Notes: generated by a model not told the origin, from the sequence alone. 35,482 bases of DNA from Chromera velia (GCA_018398765.1 JAHBMJ010003446.1:1-35482), one strand, 5' to 3'. Positions 1-10,540 are shown, counted from the first letter of the stretch. Program-made: numbers and translations.

Positions 1-507
1 GGCAGTGCCACATGTTCAATTCTCTCTGGGTCATCTGACCATCTTGAGCAAGAGAAAAAGAATCGGGTCCGGAGGGTTGAGAGGCTCCCGCCTGCTCTCC
101 ACCTGCCATCGCCTTTTCTATCGGGGGGGAGACGGGATCATCACCAGAAGAAATCTTCTCTTCCTCGGTGACTGCCAGGCAGATATATTCATTCACTCGT
201 TTAGAAGAAAAAGAAACAAAAGAAGAAGAAGAAGAAAAAGGAAATGCATGAATTACGTGTAGACCGTCTCTCTCTTCTAACAACGCTTTGACTTTCTTTC
301 CATCTCTTGATGAACGCAATTCGACCCAATAAGGCTTGTCGACTTTCTGCAGACGGAGACCCCGAACAGACAAAAGAGAAATAAAAACCGAACACGAGTA
401 TGCACCTTCTATATATACCTCCTCGATTTCGTTCTCTGGAGACAAAACCCCGACACGCACACGCACGTATCTGTCTGTCTGAAAAGAATCTTCCTCAGCT
501 TTCTCAT

Positions 508-543
508 ACGTCACTTTCTTTCTCCACGTCACTTTCTTTCTCC
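508..543 (-). repeat. 18-bp in-frame tandem duplication in the protease region
   Basis: The 18-bp unit ACGTCACTTTCTTTCTCC occurs twice in a row (508-525 and 526-543). On the minus strand it duplicates six residues (WRKKVT) just after the protease motif and keeps the frame. Confidence 0.8.
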
Positions 544-772
544 AACTGTCTGCAATGCAATCATCCAAGTCATGACCAATCAGATGCTTACTACAACCAG
601 TATCAGCAAAAGGAAAGTGGACCTCTTCACACTCACAGTCGTCCTCTGCCAGGGGTGTAAATGGGTTCGAGGAACGAGAGCCCCTAAGGCTTGCCGTCTC
701 TCGTCCCACACCCGAGCGTGGTTAATCGCCCTTCCCCCCCCAGAAGGAGGAAGAGGACCCCCCCTTCTTCTT

Positions 773-880
773 GCACGCAGGGGCGCCTGCGTAGTGACCC
801 TTCTCGCCACAATCGCTGCACTCGATGTTCTTCTTCTTAGCCCAACACTCACCCTTATGCTTTCTCCCACAGGTGTAGCA
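773..880 (-). other. Tandem zinc knuckles of copia Gag
   Basis: Two cysteine/histidine clusters are read on the minus strand: CYTCGRKHKGEC (C-x2-C-x3-H-x3-C) and CSDCGEKGHYAGAPAC (C-x2-C-x4-H-x6-C), separated by a short lysine linker. Gag nucleocapsid knuckles normally follow C-x2-C-x4-H-x4-C, so both spacings deviate slightly. They would bind element RNA. An in-frame TAG lies just upstream at 899-901. Confidence 0.8.
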
Positions 881-2041
881 GACCGGATGCTGCCCCCCCT
901 AACCGGAGCTCCCACTCGAACCCTGCCTAGAGGACCCCCCAGTGTTCCCGTTCTCCCTCTGCCTGCCACAGTTATTCCCCCTATGTCCCGCCTTTAGAAT
1001 GGAGGAATGCCCTGCCTTCTCCCTTCTCCCTTCCCCGTCCTTCTCCTTCTCCTCGATGGCAGTGAACCAATCGAGGTGACGACGAATATCGTCCCATGAG
1101 AGCGAGTTCAGGTCAAGGAGCATCTCTCCCTTCTACGCTCTGATGGTGGTGATGAGGGTGGTAGTTTGGTCAGTGTTGAGGGCGTGGAAGATCATGGTGG
1201 GCTTAGCGGCATCCTCAATAGGTCTCTGCATAGCCAGTGCATCGACCTCGAGAATGGAGAGACGCCTCCTCAGCGTCTTGAAAGCGAACTTGATCTTTGA
1301 CTTTGCCACCTCTCCAGAGGCAGTGCGCCTCTTGGTGTCGTAGGGAAACTCCTTGATCCTCTCCTCCACCTCCAGCTGTCTGATCAAGAGGTTGGAGAGA
1401 TACTCTTCCTTCACTCGCCTGATGACCTCCTTGTGCTTGAAGCCGGCATGGAAGAAGCGCTTGAGATGGGCCTTGAACTTGGGGTCGTTCTTGGCCGCCT
1501 TAAGCATTCCCATCTGAACGATTCTCCTCCACTGGCCAGAAGACCCAAAGCGGGATCTCCTGAGCTCCTCTTTCATGAAGTTCTCAAACTGTCTCTCCCA
1601 ATCCTCAAACCCCTCCTTCGGGTCGAAGAGAGGCAGGAGTGACTAGTCCACCTTCACCTTTTTCCAGGAGGAAACAGAACCGGCAGATAAAGAATTGGAA
1701 GACTTTGCCTCACTGACAGAGTCAGACTCTTCAGAAGAGTCATCATCCTTGCTCAGCACAGCAACAGAACCATTCTGCCGTCTCTTGTCTTTTCTGGACT
1801 TTTTCTTTTCTAAAATTTTCTTAATAATCTTGTCGATCTTTTCTTCTAATTTCTTCTCGAGAAGGCAATCAAGTTTGGAATCGAGAGTCACTGCGCTGCT
1901 GCTTGATTGTGCAGCTACAGCTTCTTCTTGGGCCTTCTTCTTGGCCTCTTCCTTTTCCTTTCTCCTCTGAGCTCTCGTCCGGACCATCTTGAAAAATCTA
2001 GAGGGAGAAAGAGAAGAAGGAAATTCAATCAGATCTGGCAC

Positions 2042-3097
2042 ACTGACTGAAAGACCCTATAAGCCACTAAATCTTCTCAACTAGAAGCCTATTATTAGAG
2101 TCTCTTGAAATCTTCTTATAGGGAAAGACTAAATGACGGGATGCATTGCATATTCCCGTTCCTTTCATTGTTCAGCCATTTCATCTCATCGCATTTTATG
2201 AGCATACTACTATTGATTGCAATTAATTCAAATTGCATGAAGAAGCATGCATATGCATGCATACAAGTCGGCATGGCTCATCAATCTCTGAGGCGGCGCG
2301 TATGGCGGCGGGTACTTCAAGCATAGCGGCTCAACAATATCGTTACAAGCAAAGTTGCTGCTTTATATACTAATGAATATACTAATTATGCAAATTAAAG
2401 TTTTACAACTCTGAAAACGAAGTATGTAATGCATTATTATATGAATTATAATTCTCATAAAAATTTTAAGAAGCAACTTTGATATAAATTCAAACGACTG
2501 GCGACTTTGGTCCTCTAGGGTCCTTCTTTAGAAAATCCACTTCTTTTTTTACTAAAATTACTTCTCTTAAAAGACGGTGGCGGCTGCTTGTAACCACTAT
2601 CCCCCCAGGCCGCTTTTCAATGTATGCCAACATTGGCGTAACATCTTTGATATTTACCAATTAAAAGTCTTCCAGCCACGTGATTGAAGAGTCGGATGAT
2701 GAGTAAGGAGAGAGAAATTGATATTAAATTGTATTTCCCTTTCATCTGTCCTCTTTTTTTTCTTTTTTTGTTCACTGTGATCCGTTCGCAGTACAGGCTA
2801 GACCTGTGCAGGCTGGCCAGCCTGAGGGAGGTCTGATGCGTCTAGATGCTTTCCCTAGAAGCCGCACGTCGGACATTTGGCATTGGGGCGGGAGACCAAT
2901 CCTCTAGACATTAATCCTAATCTATCCTAATCCTAATCCTAATCATTCGTGCCTTTCAATACAGAAAAGGCAAAGTCGTTCGTTACTAGTTCGTTAATAG
3001 ACTGAGCTTCTGCTACTTTCTATGTAGGCTAGTTAATTAATTTGGTTATGACTGACTTAATTAATGACCTATTCGATCTCTCTAAACCTAACTACTA
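2042..3097. other. AT-rich non-coding stretch
   Basis: No coding frame is recognised. The proximal part probably holds the copia 5' leader/LTR, since gag reads away from it. A 10-nt inverted pair (CAAAGTTGCT near 2350, AGCAACTTTG near 2471) flanks the TATA-like site. A short TAATCC microsatellite lies at about 2922-2945. Confidence 0.5.
2361..2369 (-). promoter_or_regulatory. TATA-box-like sequence upstream of copia gag
   Basis: The minus strand reads TATATAAAG here, about 375 nt upstream of the likely gag Met. This is a plausible LTR/5' leader promoter element. No second LTR copy is visible in the window, so the LTR boundaries are unknown. It sits in AT-rich DNA where TATA-like strings can occur by chance. 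Confidence 0.35.
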
Positions 3098-3297
3098 CTT
3101 GAAAGTTTAAGCCGTATTTTTGGATAAGCTTGAAATCAAGCTTGAAAGTCCGCGCCGCAGGCGCGGATCATTTACGGTGTCTTGAAAGCTGAAGCCGCAT
3201 ATGTGGACGGTGTCTTGACCATCTACGTCGTAGGCGTGGATGGTCTCTTGAAAAACGATGCCATACATAGAGATCCTCTTGATTATATTTTTTCAAG
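3098..3297. repeat. Array of ~33-bp units beginning CTTGA with internal hairpins
   Basis: CTTGA recurs at 3098, 3129, 3141, 3181, 3214, 3247 and 3278; the last five are spaced 40, 33, 33 and 31 bp. Several units carry a small inverted repeat around a GCCGCA/GTCGTA core, for example TCCGCGCCGCAGGCGCGGA in the 3141 unit, and CCATC...GATGG in the 3214 unit. An AAGCTTGA/TCAAGCTT inverted repeat lies at 3126-3143. Units differ in sequence but keep the layout. It is not a CRISPR: the units are diverged and there are no constant repeats with unique spacers. Confidence 0.6.
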
Positions 3298-3439
3298 TGG
3301 CACTTAGGTTCAGGGAGGTTACCTATTCAAAAACTAATTAAAAAATATTTTTTTTCAAATAATGTTTAGAGAGCAAAACTTTAACAAAAAAAAACTTTAA
3401 AACTTTAGTGTCCACTCCTAGTAATTAGTATTAATTGGC
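3298..3439. other. AT-rich spacer
   Basis: Poly(A)- and poly(T)-rich sequence between the hairpin array and the dispersed repeat. Nothing else is recognised. Confidence 0.5.
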
Positions 3440-3650
3440 AACATGTCTAACAACAGAGCTCCCCTTGTTTCTTCTTCTCACCTTGATCGAAGCCCGTCCA
3501 GCCATCTCCGGCCGCATCTGTAGCCGCACAGCTATGCACGGCGACCCTCTCCGGCATTTACACTAAATTTTATAAATACTGCAGCTACGTATCCGTGCGG
3601 ACATACCTCTCACCCCTGGGGGCCACGGCATATCCCGTAGGGACATTTCA
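3440..3650 (+). repeat. Dispersed repeat, copy 1 (related to 10960-11230)
   Basis: Shared segments, in the same order and orientation as at 10960-11230, include TTTCTTCTTCTCA, a GTCCAGC...TCTCCGGCC block, CGGCATTTACA, and CACCCCTGGGGGCCACGGCA followed by TCCCGTAGGGACATT. Differences are mostly transitions plus a few indels. The unit is non-coding and its full ends are not defined. It could be a MITE or SINE family. Confidence 0.65.
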
Positions 3651-3707
3651 ATAACAGTATGCATATACAACATACGCAACAGAATATTAATAATTGCCGT
3701 GGCCCCC
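3618..3707. repeat. 13-bp perfect inverted repeat with 64-bp spacer
   Basis: GGGGGCCACGGCA at 3618-3630 is exactly inverted as TGCCGTGGCCCCC at 3695-3707. It could form a cruciform or mark the terminal inverted repeats of a very small element. The left arm lies within the dispersed repeat shared with the 11-kb region, where only the left arm is seen. Confidence 0.6.
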
Positions 3708-4214
3708 GGCCATGGTATCTGTTAAGGCGCTTAGCCGCACCTATGAAAAAAAAAAGTCGAATTACCAATAAGTCGGGTTATATTTGCCTTTCGGGACCCG
3801 TGTTTAAAGTTTTCGGCAACTGTACAGCGCGTGCATGGCGAACATGCACCTTTTATCTAACCTTGATGTATTGGTATATATGCAAAAACACACATGGAGG
3901 GGAATTATACGTAGATTCGATCATCTGTATGTGATGGTACGCTATATACTTAGCTAGAGAACGGCAAAGTACATAGATTTGAACAGAACAGAACAAACAG
4001 AAAAGTTTAAACCTACCAGACAGCAAAGTTCTTCAGTCTTCTCGACTCCATCTTCTAGTAACAGTCAAGATGTTTACTCGAGCCGGCAGTGCATTGACAG
4101 CGATTACTTCACTGCTTCAACATGAGAAACTGCACAACCCATGCCCATGTACCAGTGTGTGTCTGACTGATTGAATTGCCATCGTATCACTTTCAACCAC
4201 TGAGAAACTGATCG
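3708..4214. other. Non-coding spacer
   Basis: A short open frame exists but it is low complexity and resembles no family I recognise. No RNA gene or structured repeat is seen. Confidence 0.45.
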
Positions 4215-4414
4215 CACTCACAGTTTCTTTCAATCACACAAGCTCCCATTAAAGCACATTCAAGCCTGACTCAAGTATCCCTGGTGCATGCACTTAATTT
4301 GAATCTGAACAAAGAATGACGCACTGATGCACGCATGCAGGCCTTGGCCCACTAAAGGTCTACGCAGCCCACCCAGCACGCCTCGACACGCCGCCCCACA
4401 TACACTTTCTCTCA
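4215..4414 (+). repeat. 200-bp direct repeat, copy A
   Basis: It aligns without gaps to 5108-5307 (constant offset 893). There are 22 differences, 21 of them transitions, 14 of those at CpG positions. Similarity stops abruptly on both sides. The pair flanks a copia RNase H fragment, so the copies could be LTR remnants or a dispersed repeat that inserted twice. Confidence 0.85.
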
Positions 4415-4486
4415 TAGATCACCCCCTGTCTGAACTGCGAACGCAAGTAGGGAAGACACACTGAAAGAGAAGAAACTTGGAAATAC

Positions 4487-4897
4487 TCAACTGCAGCAAA
4501 GGAACTTCGTCTGTCTGTCTACACGTATGGAACCTGACTGAACCCACTTCACCTTCGCTCCCAACTCCGCAAGGTTCTCCAATATATACTCCAACTCACC
4601 CTGTATGTGAGGCTCGCTCTTATACTGCTTGCTACTGAACTGAAACATCAACGGCTGCGAGTCAGTCACAAGAACAACAGGAGGCATCTTTCCCCACAAC
4701 TTTTTGACTAAATGAGCGATCAACCAAGAGGACTTGACTGCATCACGCATGGCAAGCAACTCAGCTGAAGTCGTTGACCTCAGCTTTCTTGCCAGCTTCT
4801 TGCTGAGCCAAAACATGGTATTGTCCTCGTTTATCTTCTCAAGATTCGCGATCTCACTTTCAGAAAATGAAGGATATGGTGTTGTTGTTGTGCACAA
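4487..4897 (-). pseudogene. Copia-type RNase H, C-terminal fragment of a pol polyprotein
   Basis: The 136-residue minus-strand frame contains SKKLARKLRSTTSAELLAM (the copia RNase H 'WxSKKQxxVxxSSxEAE' region, with catalytic Glu in SAELLA), LVTDSQPLMFQFSS (catalytic Asp in TDS) and KVKWVQSGSIRVDRQTKF (the usual 'WVPTxxQLADxLTK' ending), then a TGA stop. In copia elements this domain removes the RNA strand during reverse transcription and ends the polyprotein. Upstream RT and integrase are missing, so this is a deletion remnant, and it is a different copy from the gag at 2-2041. Direct repeats flank it. The assignment is firm from motif order; activity is not expected. Confidence 0.8.
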
Positions 4898-5107
4898 TCC
4901 TGCTTAGAAGCGGTTCTAAAGCTATAGCCGACTGTTTCAAGAAGGTCCATTCTGTCGATAAGGCAAGTTAAGGCGAATCAATCCGACTGGCATGCAGGCT
5001 TCCTCACCCCCCCCCCCCTCATAAATGTGTGCTCTGGGTTTTCCACAAAACCTTGTTAGTGGCTTGGGATTTGGCGTCGCTAAATCTAAGATTTGACCCT
5101 CAATCAT

Positions 5108-5307
5108 CACTCACAGTTTCCTTCAATCACACGAGCTCCCATTTAAGCATATTCAAGCCCGACTTAAGTATCCCTGGCGCATGCACTCAATTCGAGTCTG
5201 AACAAAGAATGATGCACTGATGCACGCATGCAGGCCTCGGCCTACTAAAGGTCCGCGCGGCCCGCCCAGCGTGCCTTGACACGCCACCCCACATGCACTT
5301 TCTCTCA
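5108..5307 (+). repeat. 200-bp direct repeat, copy B
   Basis: Partner of 4215-4414 at about 89% identity without gaps. See that entry for the substitution pattern. It ends with the same CACTTTCTCTCA string as copy A. Confidence 0.85.
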
Positions 5308-5719
5308 CACTGTATAGTTTTTAAGGAAGGCAATAAAACATACGGTCTAAGTGAAGCTGTTCTGAATTGCTCCGTTGTTTGACTATGTTGCTAACTTAGC
5401 TCAGTCGTAAGTGAAGACATGCCGTCTTACAGACTAAGGACTAAGCCACCGCACCACGACTGAGTGTGCTTGCATGACAAAGAGAAAAAACGGTTAATTT
5501 GATCTGTAGGAATCGAAATATTAAATCTTTTCTTTTTGTCCGTCTTCTTTTCCTCCACTTAGCTTCTTTTGTCGTTGTTCAGCGCCTGGATTCTCAACTT
5601 CCTTCTACCTCCACTTAAGGATTTGGGATGCATGCAAAGTACTTTATATATTCGCTTTGAAATATTGTGGAAACGCTCACCGCATATGGGTCCAACGTTT
5701 GGTGAGCTCAAGAGGGAGA
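5308..5719. other. Non-coding spacer
   Basis: AT-rich sequence with no recognised gene. A TAGCTCAGTCGTA string near 5398 resembles a tRNA A-box, but no B-box or cloverleaf follows. Confidence 0.45.
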
Positions 5720-7010
5720 GATATGAACAGAAGGCGTTTGGGCCTGTGGATGGAGCTCGGTAAGCACGTGTGTGAACAGAAGCCGTTTGAGTGTATAGGT
5801 AAATGTTTGGGCGTACGGGTGCATAGAGAAAGAGGGGCATGGAAAGGAAGTATGCAGTAATAGAATCCGCTTAGGCCTGCAGGTGGATGAATGAAGAGAG
5901 ACGGAGAGAGCGAGCATGTTTATGAGTATGTATGAGTTTATGAATAGAAGCTGTTTGGGCATGCAGGCAAGATAAGGAGAACGAGTGTGTGAACAGAAGC
6001 CGCTTAGGCCCGTGGATGAATGAAGAGAGATCAATTGTGTGTCATTGAAGAAAAGCCGCTTGGGCTGCTGGTTAGGCCTGTGGATGAATGAAGAGAGATC
6101 AAGTGTGTGAACAGAAACATACAGAAGCCGCTTGGGCCTATGGATGAGTGAAGAGAGACAGGGAGAACGAGTGTGTAAACAGAAACCGTTTGGGCATGTG
6201 GGTGAATGAAGGGAGACAAGGAGATATAAGGAGAGCGAGTGTGTGAACAGAAGCCGCTTAGGCGTGTGGGCGAAGAAAGAGAGACAATTAAAGAGAACGA
6301 GTATATGAACAGAAGCTAGGAACAGGAGCCGTTTGGGCCCGTGAATGAATGAAGAGGGATTAATTGTGTGTCATTGAATAAAAGCCGCTCGGGCCTATGG
6401 CTAGGCCTGTGGATGAATGAAGAGATATCAAGTGCATAAACAGAAGCTGCTTGGGCCTGCTGATGAATTAAGAGAGACAGGGAGAGTAAGTGTATGAACA
6501 GAAGCCGTTTGGGCATATGGGTGAATGAAGAGAGACAAAGAGATACAAGGAGAGCGAGTGTGTGAACAAAAGCCGCTTGGGCCTTAGGCAGTGAATTAAT
6601 GAAGAATAATGAAGAGAGACATGGAGAGCGAGTGTGTAAACAGAAGCCGTTTGGGGCGTCACGACGGTGTGGGTGCATAAACACAGACAAGGAAAGCAAG
6701 TGTGTAAACCGGTGTGAATAGACTAGGTGAACAGGAGCCAGTTGGGCGTGTGGGTGAATGAAGAGGGACAAGGACTCACACAAACATGTCAGCAGAAGAT
6801 ATTTGCATGGGCGTGTGGGTACTTGAATGAATAGAGACAGCCTGTTACTAAGAAAGAATGAGACTCAGTGTGTAAACAGAACTTCAAGCCGCTAGGGCCT
6901 GTAGGTAAATAGAAATAAACGAAGAGAAACAGAGAGAGCGAGTGTGTGAATAAAAGCCGTTCAGGCGTGTGGATATGAGAGTGTTAATAGAAGCCGTTAA
7001 CTTTAAGTAT
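5720..7010. repeat. Degenerate minisatellite, ~50-75 bp period, ~18 units
   Basis: Each unit carries a core like GAACAGAAGCCGCTTGGGCC, then GTGGATGAATGAAGAGAGAC and a GGAGAGCGAGTGTGT stretch. Cores are seen near 5727, 5778, 5864, 5948, 5998, 6054, 6124, 6184, 6252, 6325, 6383, 6444, 6503, 6570, 6640, 6735, 6887 and 6954. Spacing and sequence vary. Minus-strand frames give repeated Leu-His-Ser-Ser and Cys-Ser-His-Thr-rich peptides, but frames shift from unit to unit, so coding is unlikely. It abuts the truncated 5' end of the LINE relic. Confidence 0.8.
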
Positions 7011-7144
7011 GTAGGTGAGTGATCAAAGAGAGACAGGGAAAATGAGGGAGTAAGTGAATGAGCAAGTGAGACAGTGAATGAGTGAATTAGTGAAGAAAGC
7101 AAGAATGACTCAGTGACCCAGTGACTAAGTGTGTTGGTGAGTGA

Positions 7145-9997
7145 GTAAGTGAGCACAATCAACTATGGGCTGGCCGGGTCTATGGGAATATCATAACTAG
7201 ATTGAGCCTTTTGTGGAGCCGCCTGTCCCTCCTCTCTCTTCCGAATCCCCCCGCCATCCCCCGCCCTTTCTCTTCTGACCCCTCTAACTCGCCTGATCCC
7301 CTCTTTTCCCCGCAAGAGGAGGCCAAGGACAGTCGTGCTTGCCTCCTTAGATTTGTCCAGGAGTGGTCTCGACTGCTCGTTGGGCCTGTGAAACCAAAAA
7401 AGGATGGAGCAGGGTTTGGGTCGGGGGTTAAGCGTAGAATGAAAGAGGCTTGGTTTGATGAAAAATGCAAGTCCATGCAAAAGGAAGTGAGGGAGGTGGA
7501 CCGCGTTTGGAAGTTGGTGAGAGATGTGGGTAGGAGAAAGTTGGAATTCGATCGCCTTCAGAGACTACTCCGGGTCTGCCGTAGCCTCTTTAAACGCAAA
7601 CAGGCTGCTTGGAAGAAGAAAGAAGCACAGAGGGTTCAAGAAGAACTCCTCAAGGATCCTCTCTCCCTTTGGGAAAGGAAGAAGAAAACCGCCTCGTCGG
7701 CTGGTGGTGCATCACGCCCATCTCTCCGCGCATTCTCAAACCATTGGGCGGATGTTTTTGAAGATTCGAACGAGGAGCTTCTCCCTTCGGTCCATCTCCC
7801 TGCCCATCTTCCCTTCCACCCCTCTGCTCTGCCCTTCTCTTTTCATCAGATCTCTTCCCACCTGAAGAAAATGAACAAAAAGAAAGCTGCCAGCCTTGAA
7901 GGCATCTCTCCCACACAGCTAGATCTTTGCTTTGCCGAATCTGCCCTCTCCCGCTTTTTACTTTTTATTTTATTTAACCTGATGCATATTCATGCTTGCT
8001 GGCCTCCTTCATGGAATGTTTTACGCATTTGCCCAGTTCTGAAAGGCCCTGCTTCCCCCTCTCCCAATGAATGGAGACCAATCCATGTTGTGAACCTTTT
8101 TATAAAACTTTTCGGCCTCCTGATGGACTGCCGTATGCGTTCCCAGGTCCGTCTTAACTTCAGACAGCTGGGGTTCCGTGAAGGGGTGGGAATGAGGGAG
8201 AGGGTTGGTGGTCTTACCTCTGTTGTCTCTTCGTGCAAAAAGAAAAGAAAGGCTCTGTTGGTAGGTTTTGTTGACTTTTTAAAGGCGTTTGACACTGTGC
8301 CGAGAGCAAAGTTAATTCAGAAACTGAGAAATGAGGGCGTGAGTGAGGCAGACATCTGCATGATCTGTGAAATATACAGAGAGGTATGGGGCAAGGTTGA
8401 CGGGGACTCTCTACGTTTTCGGAAGGGCGCTGAAGTGAAACAAGAGGATGGCTTCTCACCTATTCTTTTTCTTCTGCACATAAATGATCTCTCCCGTATA
8501 TGTTCTGCAAGCAAGAGCGAGGCAAGGCATGCCAGCGAGGCAGTCAAGCGAGAGTGGGCAGACATAAAAATGGAAGCGGGCAGTGAAAAGGAGCCAAAGA
8601 GCGAGCCGAAGCCAGTTTTGCTGGATGATTGTGTCCTGGACAGTTTGGGTTATGCTGACAATCTCTGTTTTCTTACCCATTCCGTCTCAGACCTTCAAAA
8701 GAAATTCTCTGCTCTCAAGAAGTATTGCAAAGAATGGAGACTTACAGTCAATCTGAAAAAGACAAAGATTCTCCACCTGTCTGCCTGTGTATTTGGGAAA
8801 AGCTCCAGTTTAGTGGTGTATAAAGGGAAAGAGGTTGAATAGGCAATGGAATACAAGTACCTGGGGTGCCTGTTCTTTGAGGGGGGATGCCTCAGTGAGA
8901 CAGTTGAATCGCGTATTGCTTCAGCCTCCTACGCCCTGGAGGCTGTGTTTGGTCTGATTACTAGCATGGATCCCCTCAGTGTAGATGCACAGATAACTGT
9001 TTTTAGAGCATGTTAGTCCCCTGTCGCACTGTACTGCCTCGAATGCTTCCCTCTTCATGATGCCGATCTTCTTGCAATCGATGCTTTGCAGCTCCGTTTT
9101 GCACGCTGGACCAGGTCTGGCCGTCTGTCTGCTCGCAGTCTTTGTTTGCCCTCCCTGTGTATTTTCGGCCTGCTTCCTGTAAAAGCCCTACTTTGGTCTA
9201 GAGTGGCCAACTAGTGGTGCTCGCTCTCGCAAACTATGTATACCGTTCCCGCTGTAATGCTGCGTGTCTGGAAGGGAAACACTTGTCCAAAGTTTTCGAG
9301 AGCCTCCTTGTGGCTGCTTCGTTGGGCTGGTCTGGATTTTGTTTGTTCATTGGGGGTGGGAGTGCCACAACACCGTGACACCAGCGGGCAGCAGTAACGA
9401 AGAGTTCAAGGCACCGGTTCTCTCTTCTTTAAGGGCAAAGCTAGATATACAGTTGCGGAAGAAGTCTGCACACGGCGGGTGGGGGCTATCGCTTCTTCGC
9501 ATTTCCCTCCTCTTGCTAAGCTCACCCCCCTTCAACAAGCTTTTCCCTCCTCTCATCACATGTTTGTGTTTCTTCTTTACAACAAATCTGCCTCTGATCT
9601 CTACTCCTTTTCCGCCCTCCCCCAATCTGCTCTCACACTGTCAGTAACCGATGGCTCTCTGTTTGGTTTCTTATGTCTGCTCTCATTTAACTCACAAGGC
9701 GAAAGCAGTGCTCTATCTGTTAAATGTAGCGACCACAAACTCTGTGTACATGATTCTTGTATTCGGTATGTTGATGACTTCATATATAGACTTTCTTCAT
9801 GTGCCAAGTGGCTGGATGAAAGAGAATTCCTGCACTGCCTGGCTAAGCTGGAATTCATTAATTCAAATGATTATAACTGTCCACTCCCCGGTGCAAGTAC
9901 ATCTGAACTCTTCATCCATAATGTCTTTCGATCGCTTCTACACTCGTATCTGGTCTGTTTCTTTGATGCCTGTCTCTCTATTCTAGAAAGTGATTAA
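7145..9997 (+). pseudogene. 5'-truncated non-LTR (LINE) retrotransposon: reverse transcriptase
   Basis: A single plus-strand frame encodes a basic linker (WFDEKCKSMQKEVREV), a pre-RT segment (HLKKMNKKKAASLEGISPTQ), RT motif A FVDFLKAFDTVPRAKL (about 8267-8310), a damaged motif B KQEDGFSPILFLLHINDL, motif C GYADN (8648-8662, normally YADD), WRLTVNLKKTKIL, and MEYKYLGCLF plus thumb/C-terminal sequence. Known family: LINE RTs prime reverse transcription at a nicked target site. The endonuclease domain is absent, so the copy is 5'-truncated, as LINE copies usually are. In-frame stops are TAG 8840-8842, TAG 9014-9016, TAG 9212-9214 and TAA 9395-9397, with no TGA and no frameshift in 2.8 kb. YADN and the damaged motif B predict an inactive enzyme. 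The clade is uncertain (jockey, I or R1-like). Confidence 0.85.
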
Positions 9998-10115
9998 CTG
10001 ATCAACTCCACCGGCGACTTAACAAACAACAACTATACATGTATGTACTGCCCGGGAGCTTAGCGCTCCAACTAGGGTTAGGCATCCTCTAACTAACTAA
10101 CTAACTAACTAACTA
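9998..10115 (+). repeat. LINE 3' tail with (AACT)n microsatellite
   Basis: Directly after the RT frame come a short 3' UTR with GGGAGCTTAGCGCTCC (an imperfect hairpin) and a run of AACT repeats at 10091-10115. Simple-repeat tails are common at LINE 3' ends, so this probably marks the element's end. Confidence 0.6.
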
Positions 10116-10540
10116 TAGCAACTAATACAGCAAGCATAGCAAGCGTATAGTTTGGGACTTGTATAACGTTGTGTTCAAATATTTTATAGACTAGCTCACA
10201 GTCTTAGTCACAGCTAGATGATTTAAAAGAGCAAGTTGATAATAGAAGGCGTATATAATGTTTGGCTACTACATATGCTACTATACTGCTACTAGAATGG
10301 CCAAAATATAAATGAAAGTAAATGAAAGAACCATTACAGCATGTGTGTCTGTATGTAAAAGACCAATATATTTACTTCGTAAATAAAAAATAAAAATGCA
10401 AGTAGATTTAAGCGGGGAGCACTGTGATTTTTTTTTTTAAGCAAAAATAAGTTGTTGAAGATTTATCAGTAATGTATTACTGCAGTTACAATTTCATTTT
10501 TTTTTTTACGTTTATTCACGTTAATCAGGCTCTCTAGAGC
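10116..10540. other. AT-rich non-coding spacer
   Basis: AT-rich sequence with poly(T) and poly(A) runs. No gene or defined repeat is seen. Confidence 0.5.

Larger units (their letters stand above)
2..2041 (-). pseudogene. Ty1/copia retrotransposon gag-protease region (partial, stop-interrupted)
   Basis: One minus-strand frame runs the whole way with no frameshift. In order it shows a lysine/glutamate-rich N-terminus (start probably the Met at 1984-1986), a Gag core with an FDPKEGFEDWERQFENF segment and LDWFTAIEEKE, two zinc knuckles (773-880), a retropepsin motif ADTGCSKHLIG (about 575-607), and at the window edge QRELNMWHC, which resembles the start of the GAG_pre-integrase domain (usually LWHRRLGH). 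Known family: copia gag-pol, which packages RNA in virus-like particles and self-cleaves. Integrase, RT and RNase H would lie beyond position 1. In-frame stops are TAG at 1643-1645, 1133-1135 and 899-901 and TAA at 722-724; none is TGA. Seen: motifs, frame and stops. Inferred: a dead or recoded element. A Gag-like host gene is unlikely because protease follows Gag. Confidence 0.85.

Noticed and set aside
2105-2326. Short plus-strand open frame upstream of the copia gag
   Set aside because: AT-rich, no motif, and lies in the probable LTR/leader of the minus-strand element.
3098-3297. CRISPR-like array
   Set aside because: Spacing near 33 bp, but units are diverged, contain no constant repeat with unique spacers, and the context is eukaryotic.
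5390-5465. Possible tRNA gene (TAGCTCAGTCGTA resembles an A-box)
   Set aside because: No B-box, no T-arm and no acceptor stem pairing could be found.
6031-7162. Minus-strand repeat peptides across the minisatellite
   Set aside because: The frame changes from unit to unit and unit lengths are not multiples of three, so a repeat protein is unlikely.
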